This document shows, one piece after another, positions 57,073 to 64,000 of a DNA stretch of 64,000 bases. Made by a program: the position numbers and the translations under genes. Source of the DNA: Harmonia axyridis (taxonomy: Eukaryota; Arthropoda; Insecta; Coleoptera; Coccinellidae); assembly GCF_914767665.1 (NCBI RefSeq), contig NC_059501.1, positions 50,778,798 through 50,842,797 on the forward strand, in the 5' to 3' direction. Position 1 is the stretch's first letter. Every line of letters begins with the position of its first letter. The notes beneath the pieces are model-generated. The model ran no database searches, was not told the DNA's origin, and saw only the letters and a program-made list of their open reading frames with translations.

Positions 57073-58127
57073 AGTAAAAAATCCCCGGCTTGATTCGTTA
57101 AAAACTCTTTGTGCCTTGCAAAGTCAAATCTCTTTACACCCACCCCAGTTGGCCAGAATTCAGGTTTATACAAATTTTCTTTCCTATTAAATGGTGCTGT
57201 TATTACGTATCTTCGTAAAGCGTTTTCTGCAGTCGGTATCTCTTTCACTGTTATGTTATCATTTTCAAATCCCTCTGTATTTTTAATGTATTCTTTTATT
57301 TTCTCTTCTGTGGCAGTTCGATTTATTCGGTATAAGTAGATCCACACTTTTTTTTCAGGGCCAGTGAATTCACTTGTTTTTCCCGTCCCAATTGTTTTGC
57401 CTTTGTTGCTTTGTCTTCTGGATTTACGTTCTCTGTATGTTATAAATTGGCTTGAGTCGGAATCTGCTACGTTGTTTCCCGTACCAATGTTGTTTACATC
57501 AGCTGTTGTATTCTGCGCAGATTGAGTTTGCTTGTTTTGATTTCGATTCCTATTGACGTTGCTGACAGCTGGTGTTTTAGCTGATTCATTAGATTTCTGC
57601 TTTGTTATATCGCTGTAAAATTTGTTCTGCTTGTGTTGTTGCTCCATCTGTAGGTGGTAAAGATGAGTTTCCTCGTTACCGGTTACAGTTTTCTTAACTG
57701 TGGTTAAAGCATCGCCTTTGTTTATGTGGCGATTATTCACTGCACTATCTTCATTTTTTTTGTTGTTTTTTTCGAGTGTGTTTATTCTATTTATTAGAAG
57801 TTCGTTATTCAACTTCAAAATATTGTTTTTGTCTCTGGTTTCTTCTAGTAATTGACGCAAATATTCAATTTCTAGCAATAACGTTTTCTTCTCTAGTTTA
57901 TCATTCACTTCACTCGAAACAATGTTACCCGGTTTTTCACAACATATTAGTTTTCCGTTTTCTAGCACTTTCAAATTTGGATTTTTGATTGCACATCTCT
58001 CATGAAAGAGGGACAAACAATTTACACAAACTTTATTTGCACACTTTTTCGATTTGCAACACTTGAAGAATTCATTATCTGATTGTTCGGTTCCGTCTGA
58101 CAAGACGTCATCCTCGTTCAGTGGCAT
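57069..58127 (-). CDS. LINE ORF1: zinc finger, coiled coil, RRM-like protein
   Basis: 352 residues from ATG 58127; an upstream TTG extension of three codons is not a likely start. The N terminus has a PHD-like Cys/His cluster (CCKSKKCANKVCVNC, later FHERC and ICC). It is followed by a coiled coil (about residues 75-130) rich in Leu, Glu and Asn, a Gln/Asn/Lys-rich linker, and an RRM-like end (VWIYLYRI ... GVGVKRFDF). This organisation matches ORF1 proteins of CR1-group LINEs, which bind the element RNA. It ends TGA at 57069-57071. Confidence 0.85.
   Translation of the reverse strand: MPLNEDDVLSDGTEQSDNEFFKCCKSKKCANKVCVNCLSLFHERCAIKNPNLKVLENGKLICCEKPGNIVSSEVNDKLEKKTLLLEIEYLRQLLEETRDKNNILKLNNELLINRINTLEKNNKKNEDSAVNNRHINKGDALTTVKKTVTGNEETHLYHLQMEQQHKQNKFYSDITKQKSNESAKTPAVSNVNRNRNQNKQTQSAQNTTADVNNIGTGNNVADSDSSQFITYRERKSRRQSNKGKTIGTGKTSEFTGPEKKVWIYLYRINRTATEEKIKEYIKNTEGFENDNITVKEIPTAENALRRYVITAPFNRKENLYKPEFWPTGVGVKRFDFARHKEFLTNQAGDFLL
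57075..57081 (-). promoter_or_regulatory. Slippery heptamer T TTT TTA at the ORF1-ORF2 overlap
   Basis: In the ORF1 frame the sequence reads GAT TTT TTA CTT TGA, so the heptamer T-TTT-TTA sits one codon before the stop. A -1 slip there enters the ORF2 frame, which is open through the overlap into the endonuclease. The heptamer is a classic -1 frameshift site. No strong downstream pseudoknot could be made out by eye, so reinitiation after the stop remains an alternative. Confidence 0.55.
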
Positions 58128-58145
58128 GACTGACAATGATATGAG

Positions 58146-59551
58146 ATGCTAAACATGATGTGATGATTTTATATGTATATTGTTGGTAGGTAGGCATGTA
58201 ATTGGTCTGTATTTTGATGATCTGTTGCAGATCCTTCGATAGGAGGTGAGTGTTCCTTGTTGTTGAAAATTTATGGTTTCAACTAGCCTCCCGTGTATAA
58301 ACCAAAATTTATTTAACCAAAAGTTGTGGATTCCTTCTGGACCTGGTGATTTCCAATTGTGTGTGTTCTTCAATATTTCATGGAATTCTTCTATAGAAGC
58401 TGTATTATGCGGTATGTGTTCTATTGTCGCACAGGATTTCTCTTCACTTCTTATCCGATTGGCCTGGGAGTTGTAGGGAGTTGGTGAAGCCAGTTGATCC
58501 ATCCAAAAACTCTCAATATCCTCGACGCTTGGATAACTTCCTGGTGTTGCTGACATAATATGTTGATGTTAAACAATAATATAATTATTGTTCAACATTC
58601 TATGGAGTTTTCAAAAATCATATTTTCCTGTTTTCTTCTATAGCTCCCATTGCATCTTCTCAGTCTTTTGGAGTACACTCTAAGTTTTTGTTTCAGTGTG
58701 TCTAAAATTTGTTGAGCATTTTCGTTGTTTGGATCATACGTTGTATGCTGCCGGTGACGATCCATTATTATATTCACCATTTTTTGGAGTTTTCTAGACG
58801 GCGAACCTTTTGTAAATTGGGTGAGCCTCCCAATATCTTGTTGGATGCTATGAACTTTGTCTGTCTAGCTTTTTTTGCCAATGTAGTTTATTCTGTTGTT
58901 TTTCCCTGGTTGCTGACTTTTAGGTTTTGGCTTCACACCTAGCACTGTTGCTATTGAATATGCTGCACAGTATATGATAAGGTGCAATGATTTTGGTAGT
59001 CAGTTAGTCACAGTAGTTGTTGATCTTGTCCAGTATGATGATATAGTTTCTTGGATATCCTCAGTCTTGGCAGTATCGGTCATCTCCATGTCCTAAAAAC
59101 TATGACGCATCTATTCATTGTGGCAGATAATCGCTCCAGTAGTTCTCTTTGGTTTTCTTCTGAATTTTCGACGGGGTGCAGAATATATATTTCGATCGTT
59201 GAGTATCTCTTATTGGTATCACATCTGCGTTGTTTTGTTAATCAGGGTTCATTTGTGTTTATGTTGGGCTGGTTTTTATCCCTATGGTGGTTTTTTTCGA
59301 ATGTCGCTTCGTTGTTAGTTAGGTTCTCGTTCTGTAGCCTCAGTTGGACTTTCTTATCTTATGGTGTTCAGTCTCTCATCGGGTACAAGTTTATTTCTCA
59401 ATATGACCCGGTATTGGTCGGCTACTCTTTGCTCAGAAACTTGGAGTTTGGGATAGTTTTTTTAGAATTCTGCAAACTACTTTTGCCGGTAGCCTATTTT
59501 ATCCTCTTCCATTATTGTTCATAGTATATGCGCAAGATCGTTTCATTTATA
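58146..59551 (-). pseudogene. R4-like LINE, central part (piece 2)
   Basis: On the minus strand one protein can be followed through several frames: a VADQYRVILRNKLVPDERL block (about 59395-59450), a VKPKPKSQQPGKNNRINYIG segment (about 58880-58940), KLRVYSKRLRRCNGSYRRKQ (58650-58710), VEDIESFW and NWKSPGPEGIHNFWLNKF (58280-58530), then YRPITCLPT followed by an ITSCLASH segment. These are conserved blocks of R4-type LINEs leading into the reverse transcriptase. Many stops and shifts show it is long dead. The + frames here are shadows. Confidence 0.75.
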
Positions 59552-59559
59552 CAACTTGT

Positions 59560-61413
59560 CATGGGCGCCCGCAGGGGGGTGCCAGGGGGGGCCATGGCCC
59601 CCCCTGAGATTTTGATTGCATCATTTTTCAGCACAACACCCTCAATATTACTTTATCAATCCTTAGAGCAAGGAAAAAAGGAAAGTAATGGATTCACAAC
59701 AATTTTCCGGTTTTCAATGGAATTACTATACATATATTCATAATATACTATGCACATATCCATAATCGGCAGAAGTATTTTTTGAATTGAAAACTTTTTT
59801 GGGCGCGTTGAGTACTTCTTGGGTGAAGAAAAATCGTGGAACCGAACGCAATCCATGCGTCTCAATTATTTTAAAAACCATCTTATATATACTCTCCTAT
59901 TGTCCTTAATAGATGAAGGTAATAAAAAAAGTTGTGCAGAAAATAGAAAAAAAAATATTACAGATTATAAAACAATATTCCTTTGTTTTGTGGAACTCGT
60001 TGGTCAGCTAAATATAAATCTTTGCGAGTTTTCGCTGAGAACTTCAATACTATATTCAAAACTCTGTTTGCTATAATATCTGGAGAAATTTCAATAAATT
60101 CTTCAACAACAAAAAGAACTGCTCAGTTATGGCCTGCAATAAACTCTTTCACTTTTGTGATTTGTTTGACGGTAGCAAGTAAATATTCAAATATATTGGA
60201 ACCAATAGCAAATACACTACAAGGTGTTTCTATTAATTTTGTAAATTTTCACCGTCATATAAACTTAATTATAGAAACATGTGGAAAATATCGCTCAGAT
60301 GATGCATGCTTCACAGAAATTTTTTCCAAAGCATCATATATTGCTCAGAGTCTCAATATAGAGATTGGAACCACGAATTCGCGGTAGACAAATGTATAGA
60401 TCTAACTATGAAGAAGATTCAGCTGAAGATTACTTCAAAAATATTCATCCCATATTTAGATCATTTGATTTCAGCTCTTGAATGGGAATCTCGAAAGAAC
60501 ATGTACCTAATGCTTTTTTCTTTGTTCAATTTTTTGCCAAAGAATCTTTTGCATCTTAAGGTCAGCACTATGTATAATATTGAAAATTTAGAAAGTGAAT
60601 TTAACATTTGGAATGAATATTTATCTAAATCACAAATGGATGAAAACATAAAAATTGAAGATCTTATCGGACAATGTAAATTTTTGTCCTGCTGTCAAAG
60701 AATGCCTTATTCTTCTCCTTACATTTCCATGTACTACTTGTACTATAGAGCGTAGTTTCAGCACTTTGCGCAGAATTATATTTCAGTTTAGAATAAAATA
60801 TACCTACTCTGTTGTATAACGATTAAGTATTTTGTCTTCAGAATTAATATTGTTTTTATGAGTTGTTTTTTGCAATTTATGATTTGGTAATTTTGATAAT
60901 ATACTCATTTGTTGTGTTTACAATCTAGAGCAATTCTGTGTTATTTTGAATCATATTTTAGTATTAAATTATAAACTTCATTGTTTGCGTGTATATTTCA
61001 AGATTTATTATTTTTATAAACATAGTTTTATCGAGCGTTCATGTATATATTTTTTATTTCGTTATTATTCGTTGATTTTCCTTTATTTATCAGCAATTAT
61101 AATAATTAATTCATTCCGTTCTCCAAATTTTTTATATTTTATTTTTTTGTGAATTGTTCCGTTGAATGTGACTCGTTTTGAAAAGAGTTACCGTATTATT
61201 TTACATCACCCTATGTTGATGTTTTAAAAAAAATGTTGAAGTGGAAAACTTCATAATTTTTATTTTGCACAGTCCTCCCCCCACTTATGAATATAAATAC
61301 AGGAATAGAAAGAAACGGAATACTAATATCGCCTACGACAATCATGGACGCCTTATCGTTTTTGAATAATTTTCATTTTGCCCCCCTGAGAAAAATTTCT
61401 GCGGGCGCCCATG
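59560..61413 (+). mobile_element. hAT transposon inserted in the R4-like LINE
   Basis: Ends CATGGGCGCCCGCAGG and CTGCGGGCGCCCATG form an inverted repeat abutted by an exact 8-bp duplication CAACTTGT (59552-59559 and 61414-61421). A second inverted block, CCCCCCTGAGA, lies just inside each end. The interior keeps only the C-terminal part of a transposase, so this copy is internally deleted. Removing it rejoins the interrupted R4-like reading frame. Confidence 0.92.
59983..60830 (+). pseudogene. hAT transposase C-terminal half (ZMYM/THAP12-like)
   Basis: 59983-60387 opens with GTRWSAKYKSLRVF, the conserved TRWS block of hAT transposases related to ZMYM1 and THAP12 proteins. After a frame change, 60306-60755 continues. 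Near 60740-60800 a third frame gives the CTIERSFSTLRRI dimerisation block. The N-terminal zinc finger and catalytic first half are missing. It cannot be active. Confidence 0.8.
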
Positions 61414-61421
61414 CAACTTGT

Positions 61422-61640
61422 CCATTTCATGCGTCTTCTTGGTAGACCTGCTTGAGTGAGTGCTGGTTGGGGATCCTGCACAGCACCTTCAGCAGTCGGA
61501 GAGATTCGTGTTCTCTTAGAATGCCATTCTCAAGAACCGTTGAGTCTCAATCTGCCCAGATATCTCCAACGACACTATTCTCGCAGGTGTGGATATCTTC
61601 CGTCCTTCGAGGCGACCGTCGATTATGCCTCGATTATGTG
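61422..61640 (-). pseudogene. R4-like LINE, N-terminal part (piece 1)
   Basis: The minus strand reads RRMKWT at the hAT junction and continues as NETILRIYYEQ on the far side of the insertion (59500-59551), in frame once the hAT is removed. An RxMxWTxExN-type segment is typical of the DNA-binding N terminus of R4-type ORFs. Upstream the similarity fades near 61640, so the true 5' end is not defined. Confidence 0.7.
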
Positions 61641-61969
61641 CAGTTGGTATATCCAAAAATTATTTATATTATTTTTGCTTCGGATTAATTTGCTTCCGTC
61701 CAAGTATTTATATAGAAACGTTATCCATCTTTTCTTATTGGAGTTATAATAAATATAAAGGAGAAAGAAAAAACTTTGTGTGTCCAACTCCAAGTCTTTA
61801 ATTAAAATGCTCAACTATGTTTTCGATCTCTCAAGAGATCATCTTTAAGCCCTAAAAAAAGACCTTTTCTTTTGCTTCATGAATTTTCTCATTAAAATAC
61901 TTGGAATCGACATAGAAGGTTTTTTATTTCTCTTTCATACAAGTATTTATAGATATATGCGAGTTAAAT
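61641..61969. other. Stretch with no gene seen
   Basis: AT-rich sequence with short frames. A small palindrome GATCTCTCAAGAGATC lies near 61827. Nothing else recognised. Confidence 0.35.
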
Positions 61970-62180
61970 TTTTTTTATATTGCATCTTTCCATTCTTGTT
62001 GTGTAACTGCTTGATTGTAATCTACTGGATCTTCCTCAGAAGTTGATATTGAAAATAAAATGCAGTAAAAACTTCATCTTCAGTTAAATGTTTTGGTACA
62101 TTTCCTTTTTTTCCTCTTCTAGTCATTTTGTTTATTTGTAATGTTGATTCTTGCCCAAACCTCTGTCTCCAAAAATTTTC
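61970..62180 (-). pseudogene. Copia polyprotein relic
   Basis: On the minus strand the segments GNVPKHLTEDEVFTAF and, after a frame slip, EEDPVDYNQAVTQQEWKDAI match the hinge between integrase and reverse transcriptase in copia polyproteins, where an acidic Y-x-A-V-x-x-x-x-W-x-x-A-I motif is standard. Only about 70 codons remain. The family is distinct from both larger copias. Confidence 0.6.
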
Positions 62181-62189
62181 AATTTCGAT

Positions 62190-62952
62190 AAATCATATCC
62201 TTATACCATCTTATAGCATCTATTAGCATCTGTTGGCAGAGGCGTAGCCAGGTTTCAGTTTCGGGGGTTTTCAAGATTCTGATTATCGACTGAGGCTGCG
62301 CGAAGGTTGGTGGACAGTTATGCTGCCTCTTTTTATTTCAATAAATGGTGAAATCGTCAATTTATTAGATGGTGTAGCAATAGAACCAGATATCATGTAG
62401 CATGTATCATCTCACCAATATTGGCAGTACGTTTAAAATGTTTACAAAAATGTTTTTTGTACTTTTACTTTCTACGCAATGCTCGAAAATTTCAATACTG
62501 TATGGTGAACTTAATTGTTTCAAAACGACCCTGTGTATTATTCTTGCTAATAAAACAAGATTGATTGGATATTTCTGAATAATACTTTATTTAAACAAAA
62601 TACACAATTTCCATTTGTCTTGTTGGTTCCTTGACCATAACCTTAAAACTAACTACGCCAGTGACGCATTGGGCGCTTTCAGCAGAAAGATCGGTAGCGT
62701 AAGTAGCTCCGCTACTGATAGGTATTATAATGTCTTTCAATGATTAACACTGGGTTACTTTTAATTTTATTTAATATATATAATATAACTTTGTACAACT
62801 TACAATTTGGTATGGTTTTGGAACTTGCGTTCTTGAAGACTTAAGAAGAGATAGATTAACAGATGATCTTTTTACAGGTTATGTTATTTTACATGAACAT
62901 AGAATGTTGTGCTATTACACAGAAATAAAACTTCTTTTTATCGATACATTAC
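62190..62952 (-). repeat. Possible gypsy 3' LTR region
   Basis: On the minus strand GGATGGAGGAAA (about 62953-62966) could be a purine tract followed by TGTAATGTATCGA as an LTR start. The LTR would extend leftward, but its end and its partner are outside or not found. A CAGAGGCGTAGCCAGG motif near 62238 resembles hAT-like termini. No gene is visible. Confidence 0.35.
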
Positions 62953-62996
62953 ATTTCCTCCATCCTAAGATAAAAAAATAGAAAAGTTAAATACTT

Positions 62997-63340
62997 TTAC
63001 AAATTCAACCTATCAGGAGCCTTTATGTTCCTCTTAGGTCTGGAAATTGGTGATGATACAATTTTGTCTCTACTAACACTATTTTTAATTTTCTCATTAT
63101 TATCACAAATTTTAATTTTCTCATCACTAACACAATTTTTCATTTTCTCATCACTATCATTTCTTTCTTCAATATTTTGAGTAGTTTCCTTATTTAAAAT
63201 ATCATTACACTTTTGTTTTACAACATTTGAATCTAACCAAGAATCTACATTTTCGATTATTGGCTTCACATTTTCAATTTTATCAGAATTGTCTATTTCT
63301 AAGTCATCATAAAATCTTCCTATTTTAATTAACTGATCTA
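62997..63340 (-). pseudogene. Gypsy polyprotein C-terminal tail, out of frame
   Basis: The frame includes NKKLRWKRHLDQLIKIGRF, then a run of near-repeats (DEKMKNCVSDEKIKICDNNE) of 11-12 residues, ending in RPKRNIKAPDRLNL and stop. It is separated from the integrase frame by a shift. The DEK-I-K-N repeats look like a recent local expansion. Confidence 0.65.
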
Positions 63341-63430
63341 AATGTCTTTTCCATCTTAATTTTTTATTATCTACAGGTGTGCATATATATATATTCTTCT
63401 ACCCAATTTATTGCAAATGATTGCCCTAAC

Positions 63431-64000
63431 TCATTTTGTTCTAGTTATGTCTCTATAATCTTTGGTATAAATTTCTTTCCCTTCTTCAAATTCAACTTCC
63501 CTATTTCCATGATGAAACTTTATTTGTCTCTCCCTTTTCAAATTTGCTTCTGACTTTGTTAAAAAATCAAGTCTTGTCTTGACCTGTCTACCGAACATCA
63601 GTTTTGATGGAGTTTCCCCAGTTGTGCAATGAGGAGTATTACGATAAGAAAACAAATACTTATTTATCATGGATTTGAGAGATGAACCTTTCTCTCTAAC
63701 GTCAATAAGTAATTTTTTTATTGCATTTTTAAAAGATTTCACGCTATTCTCCGCTGCACCATTCGTTTCAGGATGGAAGGGTGGTGAAGTGGAATGTTTA
63801 ATACCGTTAAATCTACAGAACTCTTCAAAATCTGAACTTGTTAATTGAGCCCCGTTATCCGAAAAGATAATATTTGGTAAACCAAATCGTGCGAAGCAGT
63901 CCCTTAGCATATCTATGGTGGATCGTGAATCCATTTTACCCATTTCATATACTTCGGGCCACTTGGAATAAGCGTCTATAATGATCAAGAAATTTCTTCC
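63431..64000 (-). CDS. Gypsy integrase, partial
   Basis: The frame is open to the window edge (the first residues are GRNFLIIIDAYSKWPEV) and ends at 63431. The integrase core shows the first Asp in IIDAYSKWPE, the second in FSDNGAQLTS, and the Glu in the NGAAENSVKSFK block, i.e. the D,D-35-E catalytic triad. RNTPHCTTGETPSKLMFGR follows, the usual post-core block. The stop at 63431 comes earlier than the true polyprotein end at 62997, so a frameshift lies between about 63300 and 63431. Confidence 0.85.
   Translation of the reverse strand, partial: GRNFLIIIDAYSKWPEVYEMGKMDSRSTIDMLRDCFARFGLPNIIFSDNGAQLTSSDFEEFCRFNGIKHSTSPPFHPETNGAAENSVKSFKNAIKKLLIDVREKGSSLKSMINKYLFSYRNTPHCTTGETPSKLMFGRQVKTRLDFLTKSEANLKRERQIKFHHGNREVEFEEGKEIYTKDYRDITRTK

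Larger units (their letters stand above)
54125..58134 (-). mobile_element. Full-length CR1/Jockey-like LINE inserted in the R4-like LINE
   Basis: The element has two long open ORFs and a 3' tail of ATT/TAA triplets (about 54132-54158). AATG stands on both sides (54121-54124 and 58135-58138), a possible short TSD. The 5' end reads TGTCAGTC and then the ORF1 ATG, so the leader is only about seven bases. TCAGTC matches the insect initiator consensus, as expected for the internal promoter of a full-length Jockey-type LINE. Three related 3' fragments or copies share its C terminus. It appears intact. Confidence 0.88.
62997..64000 (-). mobile_element. Gypsy-type retrotransposon, 3' part, cut by the window edge
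   Basis: An integrase frame is followed, after a frame change, by the basic and acidic C-terminal tail ending in RPKRNIKAPDRLNL, the usual end of Ty3/gypsy polyproteins (R-x-x-P-P-x-R-L-x-L). The rest (protease, RT, RNase H) lies beyond 64000. Confidence 0.8.

Noticed and set aside
59051..59524. 157-residue hydrophobic open frame on the + strand
   Set aside because: It is the antisense shadow of the R4-like LINE coding sequence on the minus strand.
1..64000. CRISPR array, restriction-modification or other bacterial defence system
   Set aside because: Introns, LINEs, LTR elements and AT-rich intergenic DNA show a eukaryotic genome. No spaced short repeats or prokaryotic operons are present.

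Overview
The window looks like an insect nuclear genome, quite possibly a beetle, though nothing in it fixes the species. It is AT-rich and sparse in genes, its host genes have spliced introns, and its transposable elements (TEs) are types common in insects: Tc1/mariner relatives, hAT, pogo-like, R4-like and CR1/Jockey-like LINEs, copia and gypsy. No rRNA, tRNA, CRISPR array or bacterial-type operon was found.

Two host genes are supported, both on the + strand. (1) A Ras64B/R-Ras2-type small GTPase has four exons between 11814 and 20243. The exons join in frame to 200 residues with all G-box motifs and a CCVL prenylation tail. Its third intron (7.5 kb) is filled with foldback repeats. (2) An XK-related (XKR) membrane protein has three exons between 28734 and 46118 and 407 residues. 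Its second intron (16.1 kb) holds an intact copia element in antisense orientation plus other TE remains.

Layout: 1-8213, AT-rich DNA with small foldback elements and LINE 3' ends; 8216-11312, a Tc1/mariner-superfamily element with very long inverted repeats, itself hit by a pogo-like MITE; 11814-20243, the Ras gene; 20244-28733, diverged direct repeats, a second copy of the intron foldback, hAT-like MITEs, two short palindromes flanked by 8-bp direct repeats, and a LINE 3' end; 28734-46118, the XKR gene, whose second intron carries a copia, hAT, mariner-like and DUF4817-type transposase remains and a 1.5-kb element with 8-bp target duplications; 46119-49386, LINE RNase H debris with a 70-bp tandem repeat and a 0.7-kb palindromic element; 49387-61640, an old R4-like LINE broken by three later insertions (copia, LINE, hAT); 61970-64000, a copia relic and a gypsy integrase region running off the window.

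The strongest observations are the three-insertion nest; a full-length CR1/Jockey-like LINE whose ORF1 ends beside a -1 slippery heptamer with the endonuclease ORF open in the -1 frame; a copia with non-TG/CA LTR ends; and three loci sharing signs of an 8-bp-TSD transposon, two of which look like excision footprints. I saw no convincing new cellular system. The unusual biology here is in the mobile DNA.
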